Positions 19,655 to 31,212 of a stretch of 34,251 bases of DNA are shown piece after piece (position 1 is the first letter of the stretch; every line of letters starts with the position of its first letter). A model generated the notes under the pieces. That model had not been told where the DNA came from. It did not search any database and saw nothing but the letters and a program-made list of their open reading frames with translations. A program made the position numbers and the translations under genes. Origin of the DNA: Nymphaea colorata. Its lineage: Eukaryota > Streptophyta > Magnoliopsida > Nymphaeales > Nymphaeaceae. The DNA is taken from contig NW_022204553.1 of assembly GCF_008831285.2 (NCBI RefSeq), positions 1-34,251 on the forward strand, in the 5' to 3' direction.

Positions 19655-22307
19655 TCAATTTTTGATTTAATCACTCACTGCTTCGGCCAGTACGTAGGTT
19701 TCTATCTTTTTGTCGACCACTTTGTAGAAGATCAGGTCAACTAGGAACTATATTCCGAACTACGCGAGGTATAGAATTTAGGGGAAATAGCCCATGAAGT
19801 TGGCATAACTGCTACCGATCAGGCCCTGAGAATTACTCACGAAACTTTGTCGATATATTGGTACCTTGGAACAAAGCTGCTCTGGGCTCCAATACGCATC
19901 ATAACAAACAAAGCGATGTAAAAGGGTGTGTATACGAAGATCGGATTAAGCAGAGAGTTATATCCAATCTTTGAATATGCGTTGTTGATTTGGATGAAGC
20001 TCAAAATCCCCATGAAAAAGGTAGCCATAAGGATGATCATATAATTTTGACTAAACTAAATAATCCAAAATCTACCTGCATCCTGTCGGTCAGGAGCGTC
20101 TGGGTAAGTTGCGACCAGTTGGATCCTCCGAAGCAAGGCGAATGCTGCTCCAGGAAGATAACGTTGAAGAGGTAGAAGAAGGTATACAGGCACATGAAAA
20201 ACCACATTTGGAAATAGACGTACGACGACATTGCGAACCGAGATTCGTTGGCGCCGTCGATGGTCTCGTCGTAATAGTGGTAGAACATCCTCACCAAGGA
20301 GAATTAGCTGGTCTGGATTCCCTTAAGCACCAGGATGATGACCATGGTGACCAGAGACAAGCCGAGGTAAATGTACCAGTGCGGAGAGTTCGGCTTACGA
20401 AGTCATAGTAAACACCTATGTAAGCCAAAATCTACCCGTGTCATCCATGGCGCACTTGAGGCCGTCAGTTATTTGGGAAGTGGACTGCAGAGGGCCCAAA
20501 TTGGTGACTGCGTTGAGGAAGATGTCGTAGTTGGGAGCTATGAAGCGGTGAGTTTGGCCCAGGATGTTGACAGTGACTGGGAAAAATAGCCTGGTGTTGT
20601 TCACCAAGTGGAAGAAGCCGATCATATAGGGCAGGAAGAAGGCTAAGAAGTAAAGGATGAGGACGAGCCAGACTAAAGTGCATTTCCTGTAGAAGGCGAA
20701 CTGAGAAAGATGCATTCTCCTGTACTTTCCTTAATGATCCTTGCCTCTCGTGTTGAGGTAGTCCCACACTTGCCCAGGCAATCTTTGCTTCTGTTCTATT
20801 TCGCTTTCCTTTCCTCTTCCTCGCCGATCGACAGCTCAGAGTGGTACTAATTATCCAGTCTCTCCTAGTTGATCAGCTGTGCGCCTGTCTTTTTCACTCC
20901 ATAGTTAAGGATCTGCTCATTCTGCTTCACTTGGTTCTTCACGTCGTCGCTGACCTGCAGTTCACTCTCCAGCTCCAGCAGGTTGCCTCCCTTATTCAGG
21001 AACAGCAATAGAGCATCCTTCAATGACTTTTTATAGCTTGGAGTGGTTGGGATGTGCACGCTTCCCTCGGGGAAAATGGGATACTACGTGTACATCAACT
21101 TGTAAAGCAAAACTCCCAACGAGTATGTATCGAATTTGGCGTCTTTGCTGCTGGGAACTTGCTTGAATTCTTTGTGGTAGAAGTCAGGGACTTCAGCCTT
21201 GTCGTTTAGGCTTTCCCTTAGGGCTTCATTCATGGGCATGGATTCGCCGATCTTGGGGATTCCGTTCTCGATGTAGACGTTTTTGATGTGCAGCATGTTG
21301 AAGGAGATGACTGGCGATGCGTTGATGAACTTGAGAGGCTCGATCAAACTGAAGAAGATGAATTCTATGTGGTTCTCCTTGAGCTGGATGCTTGCCGCTT
21401 TCAGCCTCTTCACGTAGCTTTGCACGTTGCCGTCGTTGGCGTATTCGCTTATAGTGATGAAATTCGGTCCATCCTCGTAGTATTAGATGAGTCTGGTAAA
21501 GCTCGGCTTTGTTTGGTAGATCTTTATCAGATTTTCGTCCACCTATCCTTTTTCGAAACTTTCACTCTCACCAAACCGTATTACTTGCTAACTGCTGTGT
21601 ATGCCAGCTACGAAGAATACTCTCCTTTTGCCTTAAACTCCTTAATGGCGATCCAATTCTTGCCCTTCTTCTTGAAGACCTTATCCCTCTTCTTCAGCAA
21701 GGGATGCAGACTCATTTCAGACGCGTTTTCTCTCGATACCTTGATGAGATCGGCTATCATCTTGTTGGGAGGAAAGGGAAGCACTCCAGACTGGTCCTTC
21801 CTCGAGGACATTCGCTCAAGGATGTCGGGAAGGGATTGGGGTTGTTTTAGGAATAAATCATGGAATTGTTCCAGGAAAGCTTTACTCCGTTTTCAGTCAC
21901 GTCGATATCCGCTTCTGAGCCAGTCCAGCATAGTCCAGTCCTCAGCATGTCGATATGCCCATTCAGCAGCTGCTTGGCTATGTTGAGAGCGTCTTCGTCC
22001 TCGAATCTTTTTGGCCTGCTGAGGCGCTGGCAAGCGTGCCATAGGCGCAGGTTCTTGTACGATAAGCAGCTGGCTGGTTTCAGGCTCGTTGATGATTTCG
22101 TAGAGTTTGACGATGTAATCGAGGCAGCCGATTTCATCTTCTGGATGTAGGTGGCGAGCTCAGCATCGGCGCGTTGTAGAGTTTGAGGGTGAACTTGAGT
22201 CCGCTTTCCTTGTTCTCGGCATCGTAGACGTAGAGAGGGTGGGCAGTGAAGGTGGGTTTGGCGGCGTTGTAGGTGTACAGCTTGAGGGTTTCCTGAATTT
22301 TTGACAT
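19655..22307 (-). CDS. Double pseudokinase-like protein joined to a polytopic membrane domain (about 827 aa)
   Basis: N-terminal half: two kinase-like folds. The first has LKLYNAPMLKDEIG, DYIVKLYEIINEPE and DIDVTENGVKL; the second has NWIAIKEFKAKGEY, NLIKIYQTKP, FITISEYANDGNV, HIKNVYIENGIPKIGE and FDTYSLGVLLYKLMYTEYP. Neither shows HRD or DFG, so both look catalytically dead. C-terminal half: about six hydrophobic segments, for example TLVWLVLILYFLAFFLP, YLGLSLVTMVIILVL, MWFFMCLYTFFYLFNV, MIILMATFFMGILSF and IFVYTPFYIALFVMM. Inferred introns: 22141-22159 (GC-AG, 19), 22027-22060 (34), 21543-21571 (29), 20816-20832 (17, links the halves), 20394-20415 (22) or 20416-20435, 20056-20075 (20), 19812-19840 (29). 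One missing base is inferred near 21850. The halves could be two genes, but the membrane half has no ATG before its conserved-looking start. Confidence 0.55.
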
Positions 22308-22423
22308 CAGCAATAATTAATTATTTTTATCAGCATTACATAATCATTTCGCATCCTCGGTCCGTCCCTATAATACCCTCTCTCTTGGGCAGCAAGGACG
22401 AGAGGTGGGTTATATAATTAGTT
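22308..22423. promoter_or_regulatory. Divergent spacer between pseudokinase/TM gene and coiled-coil gene
   Basis: 116-bp spacer between opposed start codons with an AT-rich run next to each ATG. Probable shared promoter region; no motif assigned. Confidence 0.35.
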
Positions 22424-23602
22424 ATGTTTTTCAAAGAGGACTCTATCGCCGATTTCATCAATTACAAGCTGAGCAACCCGCAGGCGCTGCAGGACGAGAT
22501 GAAGATGATCAAGGACCGCCAGGACTGCACGCGCAAGCTCAACTAGTACGCCAAGCAGATGGAGAACCTCAAGAACGAGTTCAACATGTACCAGGAGCTC
22601 CTCGATGCCTCCCTCGCCAAGAAAGAATACATCCAGCAGACCTACGAGGAGAGCAAGCTGGAACTCGACGATAAGATAGCAAGGTGCAAGGAAGAGATAG
22701 ACTCCAACAATCGCGAAATAAAGGAAAGGGAAAGCAAGAATGAGTCCAACAGGAAAAAGTACAACGATTTTCAGAAGGACATTGCAGTCAAGAAGGACCA
22801 GCTCACCTAGTACCATCTCACCGAGCTCACCTCCCTGTCCAACTACAGCTAGAACCTCAAGAAGAGCATCGAGCTGAAGAAGGAGAGGAGGGCCAAGCTG
22901 GAAGAGGAGCTGAGGGTATTGAAGGACAGGGAGAAGATCATACAGGATACAGTCTAGAACTCCTAAAATATCAAGAACAAGTGGATCAACCGCAAGAGAG
23001 AGCTCTAGAAAATGAGAGAGGAGGAAACCCGCAAGGAAAAGGAAATCAGAGATCAGATCAACAACGCAATCTCCATGGAAAAGGTCATCTATGGGAATTT
23101 CTATAAGAGATGCGCCCAGATAACAGCCTAGATGCGGCATGGGTTGGACGATTTGTTCGACAAGGACTTCAATGGCATCGAGAATAGCAGTAACCTGTAG
23201 TAAAAGCTTTAAAAGATCATGATGAGGTCGAAGGCACAAAAGGACAAGCTGCTCAGCTTCATCGCATAGAAACGATAGAGGTATAAGATAGGGACGCTTC
23301 TGCCCGAAGCTGACGCTTAAGTCTATAATAACATCGTGGAGACTAAGATCAATCCAAGCCTGCTAACCGTCATCAATGCCTCGGACTACAGGAACAACGA
23401 CCTCCTCCTGAGGTAGATTTAAAACGGCCTGTAATCGATGTTCGAGCAGCTCGAGGCATAGAAGAAAGAATCCCTCTAGCGATAAAGAATGAAAGCAATC
23501 TAGATATAGGAATTGGAGCAGAGAGTTCGGGACTTTTAAATCCAAATATAATCGAAGAGGAAGCAACTGCTCTCGCCCTCCAAAAAGTCCAGGAAAAACT
23601 GA
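22424..23602 (+). CDS. Coiled-coil protein (392 aa)
   Basis: One uninterrupted frame from MFFKEDSIADFINYK to TGA, with over 25 in-frame TAA/TAG codons. Almost the whole protein is Lys/Glu/Gln-rich coiled coil (KKSIELKKERRAKLEEEL, EAEKKESLERERMKAIEIEELE), with a short break around LLPEADAEVYNNIV and a basic Ser/Lys tail (SPSKKSRKN). Reading TAR as Glu strengthens the heptad character. Cytoskeletal or ciliary roles are typical for such proteins, but nothing in the sequence names one. Confidence 0.8.
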
Positions 23603-23641
23603 TCACCATTACATATTTTTACTTTATTTACCTTTGGTATT

Positions 23642-24013
23642 ATGCTGGAATTGGCTGACGTTCTGCCATTTTTCGTGGTGAGCCTGTTCTGGGGCATCAC
23701 TAACCCCTTCATCGAGCTTTACAGTCGGCAATAGGAGGGGAAATTCAAGCCATTCGACTTCAGCTTTTCCGGAGTATTCTAGATCCTCAAAAGATGGAGG
23801 TTCCTTGTCTCTTTCGGCATCAACCAAATCGGATCTGTTCTCTATGCCTACCTTTTGGGATTGTACCCCTAGCAATTTTCGTGCATTACAGCCAACGCCC
23901 TCACAGTGGTTGTGACCTTCACCACCGAATCGACTCTGAAGAAGGACAGGCTGCAGCCTAAGCAAATCCTGGGGATTTCGCTAATAGTGATAGGCATATG
24001 CTTGATCCTGTGA
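23642..24013 (+). CDS. TMEM234: TMEM234-like small membrane protein (123 aa)
   Basis: Short intronless gene 39 bp after the coiled-coil gene on the same strand. Four hydrophobic segments with the pattern of the TMEM234 family, relatives of drug/metabolite transporters: VVSLFWGITNPFIE, FLVSFGINQIGSVLYAYLLG, CITANALTVVVTFTTE and LGISLIVIGICLIL. The WGxTNPF, NQxGS and N-x-L-T landmarks and the length agree. Molecular function of the family is not settled. It ends 18 bp from the TGA of the opposed TPR gene. Confidence 0.72.
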
Positions 24014-24031
24014 CAGGGCGTAAAATATAAA

Positions 24032-26542
24032 TCAGTTCCAAATTTTGGATTAAATGGGTTTTTGGCTGAGCATCGACCGCGAGATGCGCGAGAGTTTGTT
24101 GGCGTATGAGGATTCCTCGGAGACTTCGATGATGCGTCCTGCCTCTATCTTGTCGATTTCCTGCTCGATTTTCTCCTTGTACTTGACCACCATTTTCTCC
24201 TCCATCTTGGCGAGCAGGCAGCGGGCCTCGGTGAAGTGCCTGATGGCGGTGTCGAAGTTGTCGAGTTCCTTGTAGACCTTGCCGAAGTTGAAGTGGATCT
24301 GGATGGCCCGCATGCCGTGCATGTCGTTGAGCTGGCTCTCGATTTTCTTGAGGTGCGTGGCCGCCTTCTTCCACTCGGACTTCTTGTAGTGGTACATGGC
24401 GTAGTTGTTGTGCAGGATCAGCGAGAACTTGTACCCGTTGGGGATGAGGAACTTCTCCTCGATTTGGCACGCCAGGTCCAGACTCGCCTTCGCCTTCTCC
24501 AGCAGGTTGTCGACCAGGTCGAAGTACCCCAGGTTGCTGTAGAACTTGCAGACGATTTAGTTGTTGGAGTAAGGCTACACGTTCCGGTAGGTCTTGTACA
24601 TCTCCAGCTTGGCCTACTTGAGCTGTCCCCTTTCGGCTAGCGCCATCGCGTAGTTGCTGCGCATGAGCAGCTAATAGTCGGCGCAGTATTCTCCCAGCTT
24701 CATGCCCCTGTGCAGGTAGAGGAGGCACTTCTCGTACTTCTCGAGGCAGTAGCAGATGGCGGCCATGTTGTTGAAGATGAGGAGGGTCTTCCTGGAGTAG
24801 TTCCTGAGCTTGAACTTGAGCGTCAGCGCCTTCTCGTAGTTGGAGAGCGACTCTGGCAGTCTGCCGTCGGAGTAGGCCAGGAAGCCCAGCATCGAGTAGA
24901 TCTCGCTCTTCAGGAAGTCGTGTCCTCCGCCCTTCTTGGTGTGCAGGATGCGCTAGAAGATGATCTTGGCGTGCTTGGTCTTCGCGTTCTCCATCAGCAT
25001 GCGTCCGAACTCCACCTCCACCTCCACCGCGCCCAGCACGCCCAGGTTCTTCAGGCAGGTCAGCGCCTCGCTGATCCCGCCCTTGTCGTTGTCCAGAATG
25101 GAGTTCTTCAGCCTCTCCTGCGCAGACTCCCACATGATGTGGTTGGACTCGTGGGAGATGCGTCCGAGGCCATCGTTAAGCGAGTGCTCCTGGTCGGGAG
25201 AGCTCAGGAAGGCCTTGTTGGTCGACTAGGAGTCGCTGAAGCGCAGGGGGGCGTTGGAGCGCGGCGAGAGGTTTCCCGGAGAGTTGTTGAGCCTCATTTC
25301 GACGTCGTCCTTGCTGGTGGAGAACTTGTTGGCGCCCTCGAAGTCGGTGGAGTCCTCGGGGTGGTCGGACTTGATGCTGCGGGGGTTGAACCTGCTCTGG
25401 GAGAGGTTCTTGCTCTCGGCCATGCTGGAGGACCTGCTGCTGCTGATGTAGGAGCTGACTTCGCGCTCGTAGGCCCTGTAGGAGGAGTACTTGCCGAGGA
25501 TGAGCGCCATCTGCTCGGCGTAGAGGAGGCGGTCGGAGTCCTCGAGGGCCGCCATGTTCTCCTCGAACTTCTCCATGGCCTTCTCGACGTCCCGCTGCGA
25601 GAGGTAGTTCTGGATGGCGGTCATCATGTTGGTGATGCCGTCCAGCTTGTTGATGGCCTTGTTGATCTCCTCCTCGAACTCCCGCACGATGTACTTTATC
25701 GACCGGTTCTCGCTGTCGTCCGGCTCGCGGGATGGCGGCGGCGACTGGTTGAGGATGTAGCCCTTCTGGAAGACGCTGTAGGCGATGCCCACGCTCTCCC
25801 TGCTGGTCCTGAAGCCGCGCCTCTCCAGGGTGTCGCAGATCTTGTCCCTCTCGGCGGCCTCCCTCTCCTCGAAGCTGCACCTGCTGATGGCCACCTCGGA
25901 GTAGAACTCGATGTAGTGCTCGGTGAGGACGCCGTCGCTGCCGTCGACCATCCTGCCGACCTTGACGCCCATGTCCAGCTTGCTGAACAGCTTCAGCTCT
26001 GCCAGTTTCCTCAGCAGTTCCTCCTTGTGCGTCTGGTGGTTCTTCTTGTGGTCGGGCTCCTTGTTCCTGCTCTTGTGCCTGCTGTCCCTGCGCCTGCCCG
26101 GCTCCTCCTCCCTGGTGCGGCTGCGGTTCCTGAGGTTCTTCTTGAGCTTGTCGCGGTAGGCGTTCTTGGCGGGGGAGGGCTCGTGGGCGGGGATGTAGAG
26201 CTTCCTGCGGAAGTAGATCTTGTCGGGCCTGACCTTCTCGCTCTTCTCGTTCTTCTTGAACTTGTAGCCGTAGACCACCTCGTTGCCCAGGCTGAGCGGG
26301 TACCCCGGCTCCTGCTTCGCCTTCTCCTTCGCCAGCTACAGGTGCACGTAGCCGTCCGCCAGGAACTTGTAGGTTACCTCCAGACGCTTGTAGTTCTCGT
26401 AGTGGAACACCTTTTCGAGGAAGGGCGCCTGGACGCCGCGCGACAAAAGCAGGGCGGTGTAGTTTTTGGTTTCGGAGACGTTGAGGGGGGGCGGGAGGAG
26501 GGAGAGCTCTCCGCCCTTGTCAGGCGATACAATTTGACCCAT
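24032..26542 (-). CDS. Tetratricopeptide-repeat protein, likely N-myristoylated (836 aa)
   Basis: Single exon of 837 codons. The C-terminal third contains TPR-like helical pairs (MLGFLAYSDGRLPESLSNYEKAL, NNMAAICYCLEKYEKCLLY, NNYAMYHYKKSEWKKAATHL, FNFGKVYKELDNFDTAIRHF), a scaffold for protein binding. The centre is a Ser/Asn-rich linker and the region around residues 120-180 is strongly basic (RNRSRTREEEPGRRRDSRHK). The chosen start MGQIVSPDK has Gly 2 and Ser 6, a canonical myristoylation signal; an upstream in-frame reading exists but looks like leader sequence. No named ciliary or other TPR family could be assigned. Coding GC content is among the highest in the window. Confidence 0.82.
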
Positions 26543-26742
26543 TTTCTGAGAATTATTACATATTATAAACTTATCGGTGCCTCTCCAAACTGCTGCCGAT
26601 TGGAATCCCGCCTGACTGCTATACGGGGGAAAAATGGGCATACTGGGAATGCATTTTAGGGGGATGGATGATATTGGCGGCTGTCTAGTGAATGATAATG
26701 GATTTTCAGATTAAAAGCAGCGTCACTCTGCCGCCACTAAAT

Positions 26743-29089
26743 TCAAATCTGAATCACCTCCAGCAAAAGAGGGCTGTTCATCTTGGCATTCTTCCTCACT
26801 TTCCCCCTTCTGAACTGCAAAATTATCAATAAAAGCATTACTGTGGTCGATATAAACTATTGCCAATCACCACTTATATTCAGTTATTCACCATCATAGC
26901 TAATCCTCATTTACTTATTGCTTCTTGCGAGCAGAAGCCTTTTGGGATTGATGCCTATTTCCGCCTTTGCCCTAGGGGGCATTGGCTTTTCTCTAAGTGC
27001 GTTGGCTTTGCTCTAGGCGGCATTGGCTTTTTTCTAAGCTGGCTTCACCTCCTGCCTCACGCAGACTTTATCCTAGAGGTCGATTCCGAATTTGATCCTT
27101 CCGATGGCGTTGGGATTCCTCAGCGATTTGACCCACCTGAAGGCGCCCTTCCTGTCCCAAAACTTGTTGAGTTTGGGCGCCTTCCAGAGGGCGTATTCGT
27201 TGCCCTTCTCCTTGTAGAGCATCAAGAAGGAGCGATCGATGTTCTTGGCTCCCTTCTCGGTGAGCTTGAGCTGTTTGCCGACTTCGAAGTGGCAGAGTCC
27301 GTCGATCCAGAAGAACCTGTACTGCTCGCTGTACTCGAGCTGCATTTCCTTGAGCATCTTGAGCTCGCTCTCCTGGTGGAAAGTGCCGGTCTCGATGAGC
27401 CCGATGACGCAGGGGGTGCTGAAGCAGTGCCTGGTGAGGTCCTCCGCGCTCCTGATCTCCAGCAGTTCGTTCCTGACGATCTTCTCGTCGTAGACCTTCA
27501 TCATCCTGGTGATGGCCACCTCGCGCACGAACATCTTGATGGTCTGGAAGTCCTCCAGCTTCTTGTGCTCGACCTTCTGCAGCTGCTCCTGGCTGGAGCT
27601 GCCCGCCAGCGTGAAGACCGTGTTCTCGAGAGCTGGTAGGTGGAGACCACGTCGGCGTCGGGCAGGTAGAACTGGCAGAAGTAGAGGATGGAGTTGACTT
27701 CGCTCAGCGACCCGAAGTACCTCAGCAGGTGGAGGGAGTTGGAGTGGGTCTTCTCGTTGAAGTAGTAGAAGATGGGCTCCTTGTCAGCAGCCCGGGCGGC
27801 CTTGATGCACATCTGTCCCTCCGACTCCGAAGTAATCTGCTGCCTCGCGTTCGCCTTGGGCAGGTGCTCGTAGAGGTTGCGCAGGGAACTGCTGAGGACC
27901 TTGGTCTGCTGGAAGGAGCCGTCGATCATGAAGAAGCTGTTCTGCCACTGCCTGCTTGGGTCCAGCTGCACCGCAGTCAGCAGCTTCTCCAGGTTGTCCT
28001 GGGCGAAGCAGACGAAGTTGAAGATGACGGACTCGCTCTTGATGTACTCCTCGAGGTTTGGACAGTGGTATTGGGTGGGCGAGTGGGATACTTCGAGGAC
28101 GATGATCCTGCCGTGGGAGAGCAGCTGGTTGAGCTGCTTGAGGTTGGTGAGGTTGTAGAGGAGGGAGAGCGGTGCTCGAAGTCCAGCAAGATGTCACGTG
28201 GCTTCCTGATCGCCAGGTAGCTCTTGATCAGATCGTTCTCGAGGATGCTCCTCAGCGGCTAGTTGTCGTGGTCGAAGTCCAGCTTTTGGTGGTTGTACTT
28301 CTTGGCTTCGAAGTCGTACTCCAGCAGCACGATATCGTCGAAGGAGCAGCCGTACGCCTGTGCTATTTTGGGGGAATCGGAGACGGCGAGCTGGATCCAG
28401 CCGTCCAGGTTGATAGCCAGTTTCTTGATGAAGAGGGGCGCCTGCAGGTTCTGGTCGAAGTAGATGAGTTTGGGCCCCTTCGAGAGGCGGAACTCGGAGT
28501 GCAGCTTCAGGAACTCCTCGTGGTCGTGGCCGTCCTCCAGGAACTTCACGAACTCGGGCACTTCGTTGCGGATGACCTTGGCGACGAACTGGGCGTTGAT
28601 GTTGACTCCCAGCTCCCGCAGGTCCTGCACGTCGTGGTTCTTCGACAGCGTGTGTCCCTTCTCGACGATGCGGGTCGGGTTGGGCGAAAACAGGTTCAGC
28701 TTGAGGAAGGCGTCGGTGATCTTCTCGGAGTCCTCGTCCTCGTCCTCCTGCGGGCGGTCCTCCTTCTGGTACTGGTCGAACCCCCTGCAGATGCCCAGCG
28801 AGTTGTTGAGGTCGTACTTGAACTTCCTGCAGTCGACCAGCATCGCAAAGGAGATGTCCCTTTCCTCGTTGAGCGCGTTCTGGATGATGTTCTTGAGGAT
28901 GCGGAGAGTCTTGTCCTCGCTGTACTGCAGCAGGATGATGGGGATGTTGCGGTTCTAGTTGAGGATCAGGTTCAGCTCGAACTCAGACGCAGTCGGGTGC
29001 AGCTCGTTGAAGGGGATGAACGGAGCGGTGGCCGCCTGGGACAGGCTCAGGAGGCAGACCAGAGTGGCTAGGAAGAGCGGCGTTGGCAT
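26743..29089 (-). CDS. Predicted luminal type I membrane protein with thioredoxin-like features (about 782 aa)
   Basis: Starts with a signal peptide (MPTPLFLATLVCLLSLSQA). Several segments resemble thioredoxin-fold strands and helices (IPIILLQYSEDKTLRILK, FAMLVDCRKFKYDL, LICFDQNLQAP-like PKLIYFDQNLQAPLF, GRIIVLEVSHSPTQYHCP, EYRFFWIDGLCHFEVG-like), suggesting a redox-inactive disulfide-isomerase relative; no CxxC is seen. A C-terminal hydrophobic segment (TTVMLLLIILQF) followed by basic residues suggests one TM anchor. Two frame changes, near 28168-28174 and 27626-27634, each need one added base; after that the frame is exact from ATG to TGA. The stretch before the TM is a repetitive Lys/Ala/Asn/Glu region. 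Homology is tentative. Confidence 0.6.
26978..27040. repeat. Three imperfect 20-21 bp tandem copies inside a coding region
   Basis: The motif GGCATTGGCTTTTCTCTAAG occurs at 26978 and again, altered, at about 27000 and 27019. On the minus strand it encodes the repetitive Lys-Ala-Asn-Ala segment upstream of the TM helix of the predicted luminal protein. Copy 2 lacks the CAT of the unit. Confidence 0.6.
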
Positions 29090-29131
29090 TTAAACAATAT
29101 TACGTGTTAGGTGATTTATAATATTGGACAG
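29090..29131. promoter_or_regulatory. 42-bp divergent spacer between luminal protein and ORC1/CDC6-like gene
   Basis: Only 42 bp, AT-rich, with TTTATAATATT in the middle, between two opposed start codons. It resembles the 22-bp spacer of the CDC50/Rab pair in size and composition. Confidence 0.4.
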
Positions 29132-30581
29132 ATGGCCAAGAAGCGCAAGAACCTCTTCGTTTGGCAGAAGCCACAGCCCAAGATCAGGAAAACCAGATAA
29201 AAGAAGCACAAGCAGAAGGAAATCCCCCTATAAGCCTACAGCTAGTACGCCGAAGATGCTTCCGACAATGTCTAGCCGCCACAATAGGAGCAACAAGTCA
29301 TAAATCCCCCATAATCAATTGATATATAGCAGGCAGACGGTGGTATTGCTGACAAGGAGAGGAAGCAATATGAGTAGGTTGTGCTTAGGGAATAGTTGTA
29401 GCTCCAATAAGTGAGAAATAAGCTAAACGAACGACTTAAGATCATCAAAGAAATACTCTATAACGAGGAAGACAGCGACAGCAAATCGAGTCTTTTTGAT
29501 TTAGACGTCTTCAGATAGTTTTAATGCAATTAAATTCGCACCTTCCTAGACAAGAAGTAATAGCAAAATGCATAAAATTCCAATGTCTTGTGTATGCCTA
29601 TTCTCATAACGCAGATATCTACGGAACTCCTGGCACTGGCAAGACATTTACCATAAAGACTTTGCTAAAGAACCTAAACTTGTAGCATCGGACCAAATGG
29701 ATAAACTGTCTGGCAATGCTCAACAAGTCGCTGCTGAGGTACAGTGAGCCAGTGGTTGAGGCAGCCTAGCGGAAGGACGTCATGGTGGTTGACGAGTTCG
29801 ACCAAATGGAGAGGCAGTTCAAGAACATCAAATTCTTGGTTTCGTTCAAGGTGTACCTCAAGGAGGTGCTGACGAAGTCGTGCGTGGGCAGCCTCAGCCG
29901 AATGAAGTTCATCTTCATCTCCAACAAGTCCTACCAGTCGATAAGCGAGGACTTCGTGTAGGCAATCAAGGATATGATAAAGGCCGAATCCATCACCGAA
30001 ATCCCCTTCCTGCCGTAAATCCCAAAGTAGTCAGCTACAATCCCTCTGACATCTTCACCATCCTCAAGAAAAAGGCCGGCCAAATCCAGCAATCGCTGGG
30101 CGGAGAGCCTATCTTCTCCAACAGCTTCTTAGAAATGACTTCCAAAAGAGAGTACGCGAGGTTTCAAGACGTCAGGAAGGTGATCAGTTTTATATACTCC
30201 TACTATGAAAGCCAAGAGAGCAGCAAGATCTCAGAGGAAGCCATGGACAGTAGGAACGAACTGGAGGCAAAAGAGGAAAGAGGTCCCGAAGTGCATTTCA
30301 TCCTAAGCATGTCCTACAAGCAAAAGTCCATCTTCAAGAAACTGCTCCATTCCTGCCAGGTGGCTCAGGAGAATAAGACGCAAGTGCTGGTGGAGGAACT
30401 GTACCATGAGGGATCCAAAAAGGAAATCGGTAGGAACGTGATCGACCTTTGGCTGAGAGAGTGGAGCGAGTGCGGACTGATTTCGCTGAGGAACTGCCAC
30501 CGAGAAGGCCACCAGCTCTACCGCACCAACGTGGTGGTTTGCCACCTGGACTTCAACGACTACCAGCGCTACTTCTACTGA
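29132..30581 (+). CDS. ORC1/CDC6-type AAA+ ATPase (468 aa)
   Basis: Replication initiator ATPase. Walker A GTPGTGKT near residues 157-164, Walker B VMVVDEFDQ near 210, sensor-1 FIFISNKS, then FLPYNPSDIFTILKKK (the P-Y motif that opens the lid in ORC1/CDC6), and a C-terminal winged-helix region (EVHFILSMSYKQKSIFKKLL, GHQLYRTNVVVCHLDF). Introns at 29592-29614 (23 nt, just before the Walker A strand) and 30015-30034 (20 nt, inside FLPYN), both GT-AG. The N-terminal 150 residues are basic then Glu/Gln-rich with very many TAR codons and lack a BAH domain. ORC1 and CDC6 cannot be separated from this alone. Length fits a CDC6-like protein. Confidence 0.88.
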
Positions 30582-30657
30582 TGATTCAATTTTAATTTGA
30601 ATAAATTTGATAAAGATCAATTTGTTAATAGTTAGGTTGTTGTCGGGGGCGGACTGC

Positions 30658-31073
30658 TCAGCACTCCAGGAACTGGAAGGGCGGGAAGGAGTGGCAGAAG
30701 AGCGGCGCCTTTTCGACCTGGTTGAGCGTGAAGAGCACCTCCAGGCGGATCTGCTGGATGCGCTTATTGATGCCGCTCTCGACGTCGTGCGTGAAGCTCT
30801 GCTGGCTGTCCTCCACCTTCATGTCGTCGTTGACCAGGTTCCACACCTCGTCGGTCTCCAGCATGCTCATGTTTATCTGCCGGATCCGGCTCTGCTTCTC
30901 CTCCCGCGCAGCGCAAAGCATCAACTCACGCTATTTCTGGATCTTCTTCTTGCGCGCCTACCGTTGACGACGTAGTTTGAGGATGCGTCTGTGGTCCGGA
31001 TGATGTAGAAGGGAGGAACGAATTCTCGTTCGGCTGAAGAGGCTGTGTCGGTAGCTTTGTTTGCCTTCCCCAT
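30658..31073 (-). CDS. Small basic hypothetical protein (138 aa)
   Basis: Starts MGKANKATDTASSAEREFVPPFY; one added base near 31000-31008 links this to HHPDHRRILKLRRQREARKKK and the rest, ending FPPFQFLEC. A basic helical segment is followed by an acidic helical part (LETDEVWNLVNDDMKVEDSQQ). Family unknown. It is convergent with the ORC1/CDC6-like gene, 76 bp apart. Confidence 0.6.
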
Positions 31074-31212
31074 GCAATAAAATTATAAGTAAAGCCATTT
31101 AATGGTGGAAAATATGTTAAGGCAGATTACTCAGGTTCAATCTATCCATTACTATGGAAAATACCCACTTTTGCAGAAAAAACACAATAACGAGAAACGA
31201 GTCGCTAGACAA

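Noticed and set aside
21836-21848. CAACCCCAA on the minus strand, like a telomerase RNA template
   Set aside because: It lies inside coding sequence of the pseudokinase-like gene (Gln-Pro-Gln codons) with no RNA-gene context; coincidence is enough.
24710-26659. A 649-codon plus-strand open frame
   Set aside because: It is the antisense shadow of the GC-rich TPR gene (Leu/Val/Gly-rich, no domain); the minus frame has TPR motifs and TAR codons.
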